From Gammaproteobacteria bacterium (lineage in GTDB: Bacteria; Pseudomonadota; Gammaproteobacteria; Nevskiales; Nevskiaceae): DNA of 64,000 bases. Below the pieces are notes generated by a model. That model searched no databases. It had not been told where the DNA came from and was given only the letters and a program-made list of their open reading frames with translations. The position numbers were made by a program, and so were the translations under genes. Shown here piece by piece: positions 43,994-52,221 of the stretch. The stretch covers positions 248,001-312,000 of the forward strand of contig JAPLSB010000017.1 of NCBI GenBank assembly GCA_026398875.1, written 5' to 3'. Each line of letters begins with the position of its first letter. Position 1 is the stretch's first letter.

Positions 43994-44025
43994 AAGCCCT
44001 CTCGCTGTTACCGGCGAAAGGGCTT
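43994..44025. repeat. Hairpin downstream of the phage HU gene
   Basis: 12-bp arms AAGCCCTCTCGC/GCGAAAGGGCTT with one mismatch, in the 72-base gap after HU. Possible attenuator separating the proximal and distal parts of the early operon. Confidence 0.5.
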
Positions 44026-44040
44026 GAGCCAGCGCAGCCG

Positions 44041-44316
44041 TCAGGCCGCGAGTTCCTTGAGTGCCTTAGTCGGCACGAACTTCAGCTTGGTCTTGGCCGG
44101 CACCTGCACCGGCTCACCGGTCTTCGGGTTGCGGGCCGTGCGGGCTGCGGTGTGCGCCAGCTTCAGCTTGCCGATGCCCGGCAGCGCCACTTCCTCGCCA
44201 GCAGCGACGGCTTCCGCAGTTGTGGTGGCCAGCGCTTCAAGCACGGCTTCCGCCTGCTTCTTGGTGACGGCATTGGTGTGGGACATCAGCTGGTTCAGCA
44301 GTTCGTTCTTGGTCAT
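44041..44316 (-). CDS. HU-family DNA-binding protein (phage-encoded)
   Basis: 91 residues. MTKNELLNQLMSHTNAVTKKQAEAVLEALATTTAEAVAAGEEVALPGIGKLKLAHTAARTARNPKTGEPVQVPAKTKLKF is a complete HU fold with the DNA-bending arm (ARNPKTGEPV). Mu transposition needs HU to bend the left end, so a phage copy may secure its own transpososome. Confidence 0.93.
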   Translation of the reverse strand: MTKNELLNQLMSHTNAVTKKQAEAVLEALATTTAEAVAAGEEVALPGIGKLKLAHTAARTARNPKTGEPVQVPAKTKLKFVPTKALKELAA

Positions 44317-44353
44317 CGTGTTGCCCTCCTGTGGGCGTGGTTGAAACGGGGCT

Positions 44354-44605
44354 TCAGTGGGTGGTGGCGCTGCGCTGTTGCTGCTGCTCGTGCATCACCG
44401 CGCCGTAGCAGGTGGCCAGCAGAAGCAGTGCGTCGTCGTGGCCCATCGCGGTGACGATCTGCCGCACCAGGTGCGACATGAGCCCGGCGAAGAACCCGCT
44501 CTTGCACGTGGCCAGGTCGACGTGTTGCTGGAGGCTGATCACCAGCGCGTGGCCGGCAGCGCGGCCGGCAAGCTGGTCCGGGCAGTGGGTCTGGCCGCAG
44601 CTCAT
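44354..44605 (-). CDS. Small hypothetical early protein
   Basis: 83 residues, MSCGQTHCPDQLAGRAAGHALVISLQQHVDLATCKSGFFAGLMSHLVRQIVTAMGHDDALLLLATCYGAVMHEQ.... Overlaps its upstream neighbour by 4 bases. Mostly helical; no recognised domain. Confidence 0.65.
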   Translation of the reverse strand: MSCGQTHCPDQLAGRAAGHALVISLQQHVDLATCKSGFFAGLMSHLVRQIVTAMGHDDALLLLATCYGAVMHEQQQQRSATTH

Positions 44606-44859
44606 GTGTCGTGCCTCAAGTCGTACAAAGCCTGGGCGATGCCGAAAGGGCCGAAGTGAACGGTTTCGTCGATGGCTTCGAACATCGCGTCGTAGCCTTC
44701 AAGCACTTCTTCAAGGTCTGCGTTATTCGGAGCTTGCTTGCCGTACCCGCGTGACTGCATCTCCCAGCGGTTGTCGACCAGCAGCCGATCTTCGGCATAG
44801 ACACTGACGCTCCAGCCCTCCGCCGTGCACTCGATCACCACCTTGGTCGGCGCGCTCAC
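44602..44859 (-). CDS. Small hypothetical early protein
   Basis: 85 residues, acidic; beta-rich N-terminus KVVIECTAEGWSVSVYAEDRLLVDNRWEM and helical C-terminus LEEVLEGYDAMFEAIDETVHFGPFGIAQALYDL. Overlaps DUF3164 by 4 bases. Function unknown. Confidence 0.68.
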   Translation of the reverse strand: MSAPTKVVIECTAEGWSVSVYAEDRLLVDNRWEMQSRGYGKQAPNNADLEEVLEGYDAMFEAIDETVHFGPFGIAQALYDLRHDT

Positions 44860-45479
44860 AGCGTGGCCACGTCAAGGCTGATGGGCCGGAACTGGTCGGT
44901 GTCGCCCACCCGCTCGTAGAAGCGGATGTAGGGCTTGCTGCTGGCGACGCGCACGCTGTCGCTGATGGCCTGCATGGCGCGCTGCCAGTCGTCATCGCGG
45001 ATATCAAGGCGGCGCAGGCCCAGGACGCGGCCGGTGTTGATGCGGCCTTCCTTGCCGACCTGAAAAGCGTCGTTGACCAGCGTCATGATCTTGGGGTCGC
45101 CGTTGGCGCCCCAGGTCTGCACGCACTGGTCGATCAGCTGCTTGGCCGCCTGCAGGCGTTCGTCGAACACCAGGCTGTCCTGGATCGAGCGCTGGATGCG
45201 GTAGCGGCCGTCATAGCTGACCAGGGTGACGTTGCCCTTGTTGCCGCCGATCTTTGCGCCGTACTGCTCGGCACTGAGTTCGACGAAGGCGGCGATATCC
45301 GCAAAGGCCGCGGCCTTGAACTGCTCGATCTGCCGAGACAACACGCGCGCCTTGTCGATCAGTTCGTGCACCAGCGCTTCGCGCGCCTTATCGATCGGCT
45401 TGATCAAGGCTTCGGCCACCAGGCGGCCTTCGGTATCGCGCCAGTAGCCCGGCGGCGTGGCTTGTAGGGTGTGGCTCAT
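44856..45479 (-). CDS. DUF3164 family protein
   Basis: 207 residues. PPGYWRDTEGRLVAEALIKPIDKAREALVHELIDKAR...YGAKIGGNKGNVTLVSYDGRYRIQRSIQDSLVFDERLQAAKQLIDQCV is the DUF3164 pattern, a marker of B3-type transposable phages. Biochemical role unknown; it lies between the transposition genes and the regulatory genes. Confidence 0.9.
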   Translation of the reverse strand: MSHTLQATPPGYWRDTEGRLVAEALIKPIDKAREALVHELIDKARVLSRQIEQFKAAAFADIAAFVELSAEQYGAKIGGNKGNVTLVSYDGRYRIQRSIQDSLVFDERLQAAKQLIDQCVQTWGANGDPKIMTLVNDAFQVGKEGRINTGRVLGLRRLDIRDDDWQRAMQAISDSVRVASSKPYIRFYERVGDTDQFRPISLDVATL

Positions 45480-45495
45480 GAGGGGCTCCGTTGGT

Positions 45496-46482
45496 TCAGT
45501 GCTGCTCGATCGCGCAGACGCGATCGAGGTAATCCAGCAGTGCGCGCGTGGCGGGCTGGCTGAGGGTCACGTGGTCGCTGCCGGCGTCGATCTCCAGCCG
45601 GCCATCGCTCCACAGCGCGAAGCTGGCGGTGTCGATCAGGACGCAGCCGGTAACTGCGAGATCCGCCGCGCCGTCATCGCCGGTGTTGCGCATGGCGTTC
45701 GGCAGCGCGAAGGCCGGCTGGCGGCGTTCCGCCTCCTGCTCCGCGCGCTGCTGATGCCAGGCCAGCAGTTCGTCTGCAGCGGGCTCGAAATCGCCGGCAT
45801 GCTCGAAAGATGAAAGCCCGTCACGTGGGCCAGCCGGCTCCGTCACAGTCGCGAGGGTTGCGCACACTGCGGAAGCTGCCGTCGATGTCGCTGTGTCGAT
45901 CGGCTGCACAGCCGGGTTTGCGAGACCCGGAGTTGATTCAGCTGGGACTGCCGAGCCTGAGTCGTCATCGGAGCGCGTTAGAGCGACGGCTGCAGATGGG
46001 CTGAGGGCATACAACGGGGCGTTGTGGCGACCCGTACGAATCACCTGCCCCCTCGCTTCTAGCGCCCGCACCGCGAGGCTGAATGCCGACTGCGTGATTC
46101 CCAGGGCATCAAAGATTTCGCGGCCGGTGCGCGCCTCTGGATCTGCTTCCTTCAGGAAGCGAAGCACGCGGTCGCAGTTCTGCTCTGCCGCGCTGGAAGT
46201 CGGTGAGGCGGACGTGGCTACCGTGGGGACGTCACGGGCCGCGCTCGGCGGAGCGGGTGGCACGGGTGCAGGTGCCTGGCTTACCAAGGCCGCAAAGGTG
46301 ACATCGCGGCCGGTGTCGATGCGCTCCACCAGATCGCGCAGGGTGAGCGTATCCAACGCCACCTTCAGATCATGGGCCGTGGTCGAGCCCATCCGCTGCG
46401 CCATCTGCTTCAGATTCAGGCTTCCATTTGCGGCCTTGAGCAGCGTAAGCGCCTGCTCTTCGACGGCATTCAGCGCCCTCAC
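45496..46482 (-). CDS. Early protein with two winged-helix-like regions
   Basis: 328 residues. Two helix-turn-helix-like segments: EQALTLLKAANGSLNLKQMAQRMGSTTAHDLKVALDTLTLRDLVERI (about 8-55) and CDRVLRFLKEADPEARTGREIFDALGITQSAFSLAVRALEARGQVIRT (about 102-150). A Pro/Ala/Ser-rich linker and a C-terminal acidic part follow. A phage transcription regulator is likely, target unknown. Confidence 0.7.
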   Translation of the reverse strand: MRALNAVEEQALTLLKAANGSLNLKQMAQRMGSTTAHDLKVALDTLTLRDLVERIDTGRDVTFAALVSQAPAPVPPAPPSAARDVPTVATSASPTSSAAEQNCDRVLRFLKEADPEARTGREIFDALGITQSAFSLAVRALEARGQVIRTGRHNAPLYALSPSAAVALTRSDDDSGSAVPAESTPGLANPAVQPIDTATSTAASAVCATLATVTEPAGPRDGLSSFEHAGDFEPAADELLAWHQQRAEQEAERRQPAFALPNAMRNTGDDGAADLAVTGCVLIDTASFALWSDGRLEIDAGSDHVTLSQPATRALLDYLDRVCAIEQH

Positions 46483-46835
46483 CGCAGCACCCGCAGCAGC
46501 TGCGTGGTGGTGGGCTGGGCCGGCCTTTCGGTGATGGCACGGGCCAGCTCGCGCAGGCCTTGGCTGATGCCGCCGCGCGCCCTGGTGCGCGGCAGCGGCC
46601 GGGTGTCGCCGGTGATGCGCAGCACGGCGAAGCCGGCGGCACTGTCGGCCTCGAAGGCTTCAATGGTGCGGTCGCCCTTCAGCAGCGCCACGGCGGCCTG
46701 CAGGCGCTCGACGCTGGCGATACCGAGGCGCTTGCGGATCTTGTCCACGGCCAGCGGGCCATCGGCCCGCAGCAGCTCCGCAACATCGTTGGCCAGCAGC
46801 GCGACAGCACTGCGCTTGATCGGGGTGTGGTTCAT
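46479..46835 (-). CDS. Small winged-helix-like early protein
   Basis: 118 residues. KRSAVALLANDVAELLRADGPLAVDKIRKRLGIASVERLQAAVALLKGDRTIEAFEADSAAGFAVLRIT resembles a winged helix. Overlaps neighbours on both sides by 4 bases. Function unknown. Confidence 0.7.
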   Translation of the reverse strand: MNHTPIKRSAVALLANDVAELLRADGPLAVDKIRKRLGIASVERLQAAVALLKGDRTIEAFEADSAAGFAVLRITGDTRPLPRTRARGGISQGLRELARAITERPAQPTTTQLLRVLR

Positions 46836-47176
46836 GCCTTGCCTCCGGTGGGCTTGGTGCCCAAGTTGTGGCTGCAGCGCTTGCATGAGTGCCAGAGCTG
46901 CACGCGGGTGGGATTGGTGGCGGCGAACGGCGCGCGCTGGTTGTCCAGGCAGCGGTCGCGGGCCAGTGCGCCGAGCACCGGGCACTCCACTTCCGCGCCC
47001 ATCAGCGCGCCTTTCACGCGCTCTTCAACGCGGGTCCAATCGCCCTTGTAGGTGCCCTTGAGCACGCTGCAGACGACGGCGGTGGAGTAGCCGATCAGCT
47101 CGGCGGTCTTGGGCTGGCCGACTTGCATGGCGGTTTGCCGCAGCTGTGCGATCCAGCTCGGTTCAGGCGCGGACAC
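46832..47176 (-). CDS. HTH protein with C-terminal Cys cluster
   Basis: 114 residues. An N-terminal HTH-like part (QLRQTAMQVGQPKTAELIGYSTAVVCSVLKGTYKGD) and a Cys-rich C-terminus with CPVLG, RCLDNQ and CKRCSH that could bind zinc. Typical of small regulators in B3-type early regions. Confidence 0.75.
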   Translation of the reverse strand: MSAPEPSWIAQLRQTAMQVGQPKTAELIGYSTAVVCSVLKGTYKGDWTRVEERVKGALMGAEVECPVLGALARDRCLDNQRAPFAATNPTRVQLWHSCKRCSHNLGTKPTGGKA

Positions 47177-47549
47177 GCGGCAGCTCCTGGTTGAGGTTGA
47201 GATCGAGCAGGGTCTTGCCGTCCGCCCGCAGACGCGGCGCCAGCGGGCCGGTGTTCTTGATCAGCCGGTAGCTGGTGAAGTCGCCCACTTCGAAGGTGGT
47301 CATCCGTTCCACGCGGATGTAGCCGGCCTGCATCAGGGCGTGGATGAACGCGCGGCTGGCCGGTTCGCTGGCCTCTGCCGTGCCGCTGATGTCCTGCGCG
47401 GTGAACACCCGCATGATCCGCATGGAGGCCCACATGCGGCTGCGATCATTCGGCTTGCTGGGTGCCTTCGAGACGCGCGGCTGGGACTTGGGCTTGCGGC
47501 CGGGCGTCCACGTGGTGCCGCAGTTCGGGCAGGTGCAGGGTTGCGCCAT
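47163..47549 (-). CDS. Early protein with N-terminal zinc knuckle
   Basis: 128 residues. MAQPCTCPNCGTTW at the N-terminus, a basic linker, then FTAQDISGTAEASEPASRAFIHALMQAGYIRVERMTTFEVGDFTSYRLIKNTGPLAP, a winged-helix-like domain. ATG at 47549 overlaps the stop of the B gene. Function unknown. Confidence 0.72.
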   Translation of the reverse strand: MAQPCTCPNCGTTWTPGRKPKSQPRVSKAPSKPNDRSRMWASMRIMRVFTAQDISGTAEASEPASRAFIHALMQAGYIRVERMTTFEVGDFTSYRLIKNTGPLAPRLRADGKTLLDLNLNQELPRVRA

Positions 47550-48250
47550 CACTGCGCCCCGGTGAACAGTTCGGCTGCGCCGAACTGCTTGCGGTCGATC
47601 TCGGCCAGGCCCAGGGCGCGCGCCTTCTGTTCGATGCGCGCGAGGCCGACCACGATGTTGCGCACGCTGCCGCCGCTCTTGTCGTGCAGCAGGCTGATCA
47701 GATCAGGCTTCACGTTGACTTCGCAGAGCTGCTCGGCCAGCAGGTGGGCGTCTTCGGCATCCGCCGGCTCGAAGCGGACGTTCTGCGCCAGGCGGCCGAT
47801 CAGCTGCTTGCGGTGGCGTAGCCGGTCTTCGATCTTGTCCATGCCGACCAGCACGACCGGCACCAGCGAGATGTCGTGGATGTCGCGCAGGGTTTCGGTC
47901 AGCTTCATGGAGTTGACCAGGTAGTCGGCCTCATCGATGAACAGCGGCCGGCCGGTGCGGCCGAGTTCTTCGACGATGTCTTCGGTCATCAGCGCGCAGC
48001 TGCCGCGCGGGCTGCGGCGCAGTTCCCGCAAGATGGCGGCGAGCATGGCGCTGGGCGTCCAGGTGGCCAGCGCGCGCACGTAGACGCCGTTGCGCTTGTT
48101 GTTGATCCAGGCGATGGCGGTGGTCTTGCCGAAGCCGCTGTGGCCGTGCACCAGCCCCATGCCGGGCGCGCCAGGGGCACGGGTCATCAGCGCTTCGGTG
48201 GCGGTGGCCAGCCGGGTGATGTTTTTGACGGGCAGCGTCCTGGATTTCAT
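47549..48250 (-). CDS. Transposition protein B (AAA+ ATPase, MuB-like)
   Basis: 233 residues. Walker A GHSGFGKTT (36-44) and Walker B LFIDEAD (103-109). It lacks the long N-terminal DNA-binding extension of Mu's own B and matches the shorter B3-type B/TnsC-like ATPase. It binds target DNA and activates transposase A; likely provides target immunity. It overlaps the A gene by 4 bases. Confidence 0.93.
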   Translation of the reverse strand: MKSRTLPVKNITRLATATEALMTRAPGAPGMGLVHGHSGFGKTTAIAWINNKRNGVYVRALATWTPSAMLAAILRELRRSPRGSCALMTEDIVEELGRTGRPLFIDEADYLVNSMKLTETLRDIHDISLVPVVLVGMDKIEDRLRHRKQLIGRLAQNVRFEPADAEDAHLLAEQLCEVNVKPDLISLLHDKSGGSVRNIVVGLARIEQKARALGLAEIDRKQFGAAELFTGAQ

Positions 48251-50112
48251 GAGTTCCCCTGATGGTTCTGTGGCTGTTGGGGCACGCCTGACAGCGCGCC
48301 GAAGTCCTCGAACACCATCCGGTTGGCGGCGTGCTCGGGCGTGGTTTCGTAGATGGCGAGCCAGGCGGCGTCGGCTTCCGCCAGTGCTTCGCCGGCATCG
48401 CGCCGGGCGCTGAGGCGCAGGCAGCGGCTGAAGCGCTGCGAAGCGGTTTCCATTGGCGCCGGCTCCGCATCGCAGGCGGCGACCACTTCGGCGTGGGCGG
48501 CCTGATCGAGCGGGCGAACCGTGTTGAAGCGCTGGGCCGGCGGCGGCGCGGGCAGCGAGGGGATCGGGCTGCTGATGTCCTGGATGACCGGCAAAGCGGC
48601 TGCGGCCGGCGGCGCTTCCAGCGCGTCGAGCATGGCGGCGGCGGTGACCGGTTTGCGGCTGCGGGCGTCGACTTCGTCCAGCTTCACCTGCAGGCGCTTG
48701 CGCTGGCCGGCGGCGCGGCGTTCCAGACCGTCCTGAATGCGGCTGTCGCTGAGCCACGGCTGGCGTTCGTTCAGCGCGGCCTCCACCACGAAGCGGCCCT
48801 TGGCATCGAACACCCAGACCAGGCTGTCGTCGTGCAGGCTGTACTCCACCAGCACTTCGCGGCCTTCGAACTGGGCGAGCTCGTCGGCCCGGTAGGTGCG
48901 GCCGTGCAGCGCAATGCTCCAGCGGGCGACCTTGCGTAGCTCGCGCGGGCGTACCACCGCCACGCTCGGCACTTCCAGCGGCACGCGGTCCAGCTGCTGC
49001 CAGAGCTGGTCCGGGCTCATGCCGTCGTCCAGGCCGCGCTGCGGGTTGGCGTTGTAGAACGCGAAGTAGTCGCGCACCGCTTCGGCGTAGTCCACCAGCG
49101 ACGGCAGCTTGATGGCGCCGCGCTCGACCTGCTGGCGGAGCTGGCGCAGGGCATCGTCGGTGCGGCAGTGGCCGCAGAACGTGGCGAAGCGCTTGCCGCA
49201 GCGCTCTTCAAACCAGTGGAAGAAGCCTTCGATCAGGCCCTTGCCCTTGGCATTGCCGGGCAGCGCGAAGATGGGGTCGATGTCGAAGCGCTTCAGGAAG
49301 CCGCTGACTTCGTCAGTCATCAGCCGGCTCTTGAAGCCGGAGCCGACATCGCAGTGCACGTAGGCCGGCGTGTGATCGTGGCTGATCAGCGCATGGCTCA
49401 AGCTGAACAGCGTGGTTTCGCTGGATTCGCTCTCGCTGAGCCACCAGCCGACCACCCGGTGCGAGCGCACATCCACCCACACGGTGAGTTCTGGCCGGTA
49501 GGCGCGGCCGGTGGCCGGATGCGCGACGTAGACATCGCAGCAGTGGCCATCGCCTTCGTAGATGAAGCCGACCGGCAGCACGGTGGCATCGCGCACCACG
49601 TGCGGCTTGATGTTCTGCTGGTAGTAGTGGGCGCCGACGCGCTTGCGCGAGGTTTCGCTGGCATTGCTCGGCAGGCTCTTCAGGTACCGGCGCACCAGAT
49701 GCTCGCTGGCGTCTTCGAAGCCTTCCTGCCGCAGCCAGAGCGCGACGGTGGCGTAGCACGGCCGCTGTGGCTGCGCGAAGAGGTGCATGGCCCGCGCTTC
49801 CCAGCCGCGCGCTGTGCGCTGCTTGCCTTTGTACTGCGGCGCCAGGGCGACGATGCCGCCCTTCTGGTACTGCGTGAGCCAGCGGGCAATGGTGGGCGCG
49901 CTGGGCTTGCCGTCCGGGAACGAGGCTGCGAGCCAGGCGGCGGCGGCCCGGATGCTGACGCCCTGCTGCGTGACCCGCGTCAGCGCCGGCTTGATGACGC
50001 CCAGGCAGCGCTGCGCTTCTTCGCGGGCTGCCAGCGGCAGCGCCAGGAACGGATCGGTGACGCGCTCCGCGATCGGGGCATCACGACCAGGAAACTTGAG
50101 CAGGGCGGCCAT
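48247..50112 (-). CDS. Transposase A (MuA-like DDE transposase)
   Basis: 621 residues. N-terminal HTH domains, then an RNase H-like core with candidate catalytic Asp188 (YEGDGHCCD), Asp255 (HCDVGSGF) and Glu295 (GKGLIEGFF), and a Mu-type C-terminal beta-barrel. Pro/Ala-rich linker before the last 100 residues, which contact B. Catalyses integration and replicative transposition using the end sites at 19995-20033 and 61281-61391. Confidence 0.94.
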   Translation of the reverse strand: MAALLKFPGRDAPIAERVTDPFLALPLAAREEAQRCLGVIKPALTRVTQQGVSIRAAAAWLAASFPDGKPSAPTIARWLTQYQKGGIVALAPQYKGKQRTARGWEARAMHLFAQPQRPCYATVALWLRQEGFEDASEHLVRRYLKSLPSNASETSRKRVGAHYYQQNIKPHVVRDATVLPVGFIYEGDGHCCDVYVAHPATGRAYRPELTVWVDVRSHRVVGWWLSESESSETTLFSLSHALISHDHTPAYVHCDVGSGFKSRLMTDEVSGFLKRFDIDPIFALPGNAKGKGLIEGFFHWFEERCGKRFATFCGHCRTDDALRQLRQQVERGAIKLPSLVDYAEAVRDYFAFYNANPQRGLDDGMSPDQLWQQLDRVPLEVPSVAVVRPRELRKVARWSIALHGRTYRADELAQFEGREVLVEYSLHDDSLVWVFDAKGRFVVEAALNERQPWLSDSRIQDGLERRAAGQRKRLQVKLDEVDARSRKPVTAAAMLDALEAPPAAAALPVIQDISSPIPSLPAPPPAQRFNTVRPLDQAAHAEVVAACDAEPAPMETASQRFSRCLRLSARRDAGEALAEADAAWLAIYETTPEHAANRMVFEDFGALSGVPQQPQNHQGNS

Positions 50113-50115
50113 TGA

Positions 50116-51141
50116 TCAGCCCTCGTTCCGCTTGTTGCGCGGACCGCGCTTGTTGCCACGCCGGCCTGGCGTGGTGTTGGCCCGCTCATCATCGCGGGCC
50201 TTGACGCTGGCCTTGTGCATTGCAAGCACTTGATCGCGCGCCATGCTGAGACTCTTGAGCTCGTGCGGCTCAAGCACATGGTCAGCCAGCGGTTGCGCTG
50301 TGATCGCCTCACCAAATCTGGCCCGCACCTGCTCGGTGAGGGCGAAACCGCGCTGCAGCACGGCGGTCAGGGCATGGAGGAAAGTGTTGGCTGCTATCGG
50401 CTGCCAGCGCAGCGCTTCTGGGTCGTTGACATCGCGTAGTAGCGTGCGTGAAGCCACATCTTCGAGGGTTTCGATGCAGAGCGAGATCTGCTCGGAATGG
50501 ATGGCCGCTTCTTGTCGTGCTTCGCGGGCGTACATCGGAAGATCCGACTCGTCGAGCATCGCTTGCCGGGCACGCGCTTCCTGCCGCATGAGTCGCAAGG
50601 TTTTTTCGAGCTCGATGTTCTTGGCCGCGATCTCTTTGACGGCCGGATCCGCCGCTTGCCGGGCTGCCCGCTCGGCCTCTTTGAATTCCCGGACATTCAT
50701 TTCTTGCACGGCCTCGAACGTCAGGCCGTACACCGGCTTTCCAGACAAAAAGGCGTCAAGGTCATCCGGCGCCCAAGTCGTGAGTTCGCGCAGCTTCGAG
50801 AAATCGACGAGTGCGCACGTGCGCACTCGCTCCGTGCTTGGCAACTGGCCCAGCACGTTGACGAGCTGCATGTGCTCAAACGCGGTGCGGTGGTTCATTC
50901 CGATCTCGGTCAGAAACGCTTTGAACTCACCCTTGCGCTGCTGGCTCAGTGCCAGCAGGTTCGCCCCGCGCCACAGACGAATCCCAAGCTCGGCGGAGCC
51001 GCTGCGGCGAAAATCTTCGGCAAGCCGGGGCAGGTCGCTGATGTTCACAAACTGCCCGGCCACGACCGGCAGGTTCATGTCGCCAAGAAATTCGGCGATG
51101 ACCGGCGGCAACTCGCCTGCCTTCACGAGATCGCGGCTCAT
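50116..51141 (-). CDS. DUF3102-like early phage protein
   Basis: 341 residues. GIRLWRGANLLALSQQRKGEFKAFLTEIGMNHRTAFEHMQLVNVL resembles the DUF3102 pattern, followed by a long charged coiled-coil-like region (EFKEAERAARQAADPAVKEIAAKNIELEKTLRLMRQEAR) and a basic C-terminus. It lies between the Ner-like gene and transposase A, where B3-type phages carry a similar gene. ATG at 51141 overlaps the upstream stop by 4 bases. Confidence 0.8.
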   Translation of the reverse strand: MSRDLVKAGELPPVIAEFLGDMNLPVVAGQFVNISDLPRLAEDFRRSGSAELGIRLWRGANLLALSQQRKGEFKAFLTEIGMNHRTAFEHMQLVNVLGQLPSTERVRTCALVDFSKLRELTTWAPDDLDAFLSGKPVYGLTFEAVQEMNVREFKEAERAARQAADPAVKEIAAKNIELEKTLRLMRQEARARQAMLDESDLPMYAREARQEAAIHSEQISLCIETLEDVASRTLLRDVNDPEALRWQPIAANTFLHALTAVLQRGFALTEQVRARFGEAITAQPLADHVLEPHELKSLSMARDQVLAMHKASVKARDDERANTTPGRRGNKRGPRNKRNEG

Positions 51142-51374
51142 CTCGGTGCCCCATGAATCCAGCTGAACTGGATTTTTTTGATGGCTGCAAAAAGCTCGCG
51201 CTTGCTGATGCGGTGGCCTGACCCGAAAGCGTGGAGGCTCAACTTCAAACTCACGGCGCACCCAGGCGGCAAGCGGATTGGCAGTCGGGTTCCACACATA
51301 CGCGCAAGGCCGTCGGGGCCGGTGCGCCGGGAAAACGTGATTGACTGAACTTCAGGCGGTAACCGGGTTTTCAT
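51138..51374 (-). CDS. Small hypothetical protein between Ner-like and DUF3102-like genes
   Basis: 78 residues from ATG 51374, which overlaps the stop of the Ner-like gene by 4 bases. MKTRLPPEVQSITFSRRTGPDGLARMCGTRLPIRLPPGCAVSLKLSLHAFGSGHRISKRELFAAIKKI. Basic; overlaps both neighbours, which supports it being a real gene. Function unknown. Confidence 0.65.
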   Translation of the reverse strand: MKTRLPPEVQSITFSRRTGPDGLARMCGTRLPIRLPPGCAVSLKLSLHAFGSGHRISKRELFAAIKKIQFSWIHGAPR

Positions 51375-51601
51375 TCGCTCCTCGCTTTCTTTGCTTTCTG
51401 GACGTAGCTGTTCGGCCAGAGGGTGGACATGGGAATCGCAGTTGCACGGCTGATCGCTTTTGCGATCCGACGGCTGCGGTTGTTGGGTCGACCATTCACG
51501 ACGTGGCACACGGCGGTGTGCGTCACCCCAAGGCGACGTGCGATGTGCGCCTGACTGGTGCCGGCCTTCTTCAGCGCCGCGTTGATGTCTGCTGGGTGCA
51601 T
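51371..51601 (-). CDS. Ner-like helix-turn-helix regulator
   Basis: 76 residues. MHPADINAALKKAGTSQAHIARRLGVTHTAVCHVVNGRPNNRSRRIAKAISRATA is a Ner/Nlp-type HTH. First gene after the early promoter, the same place as Mu ner, which turns down early transcription and repressor synthesis. Confidence 0.88.
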   Translation of the reverse strand: MHPADINAALKKAGTSQAHIARRLGVTHTAVCHVVNGRPNNRSRRIAKAISRATAIPMSTLWPNSYVQKAKKARSE

Positions 51602-51688
51602 GTCTGCCGTGATCTCGGTCTCGTCAGCGGCCTCAGGTGGGCCTGTTGCGGACTGCTAAACTCGTTCAGGATGAAACGTGATGCGTCC

Positions 51689-51718
51689 AGAATAAGCCCG
51701 AGAAAAGACCAATGTCAA
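51689..51718 (-). promoter_or_regulatory. Early promoter (minus strand) overlapping the repressor start codon
   Basis: Consensus -35 TTGACA (complement of 51713-51718) and -10 TATTCT (complement of 51689-51694) with an 18-base spacer (TTATTC with 17 is also possible). The -35 box covers the first codons of the rightward repressor gene. The 110-base region 51602-51711 between the Ner-like and repressor genes should also contain the operators; CGTT-N8-AACG at 51664-51679 is a weak candidate. Confidence 0.75.
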
Positions 51719-52221
51719 GCCCAAAAAGCGACCAGCCGTGCGGCCGATTACTGGCCGTTCGAAAACGTCTGGGAAAGCGGCAGGGCGATATGGCGGCCGC
51801 GCTCGCAATCTCGCTGAAGGGCTACCAGCGCTATGAAAGCGGCGAGCGTGCGATTCCGGCCAACGTTGTTGATCGGCTCAGCAAGTTCTTCGGAATCGAC
51901 CCAGATTGGCTGTGGGATGGCACGGGCGAGATGTTCCCGAAAAAAGCCCACGATATGACCGAAAAAAGCATCGATCCCGTGCACAAGTTTCTGCCTGCTG
52001 CGGAGCCACGTGGGTCAACCATGACAACCAAGGCGTTCGGCGAGCGCTACCGTGCGGCGGTTCACCTTGTGGACGAGGTATTGGCGCAATCGCGATTGCA
52101 GCCGACTGCACTGATGCGAGAGGCTCTTCGAACGCTGGCGTACAGCCATCAGGTGAGCCCGGAAAATCTGGTGCTCCTGGTCAATGCGATCGAGCAGCAG
52201 GCGGGGGAGAACAAGGCATGA
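51712..52221 (+). CDS. Phage repressor, HTH family (lysogeny control)
   Basis: 169 residues. N-terminal HTH_3 domain (LAVRKRLGKRQGDMAAALAISLKGYQRYESGERAIPANVVDRLSKFFGIDPDWLWDG). The C-terminal half lacks a LexA-type peptidase domain, so induction may not be by RecA-driven self-cleavage. Divergent from the Ner-like gene, with the early promoter between and partly within them. Confidence 0.85.
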   Translation: MSSPKSDQPCGRLLAVRKRLGKRQGDMAAALAISLKGYQRYESGERAIPANVVDRLSKFFGIDPDWLWDGTGEMFPKKAHDMTEKSIDPVHKFLPAAEPRGSTMTTKAFGERYRAAVHLVDEVLAQSRLQPTALMREALRTLAYSHQVSPENLVLLVNAIEQQAGENKA

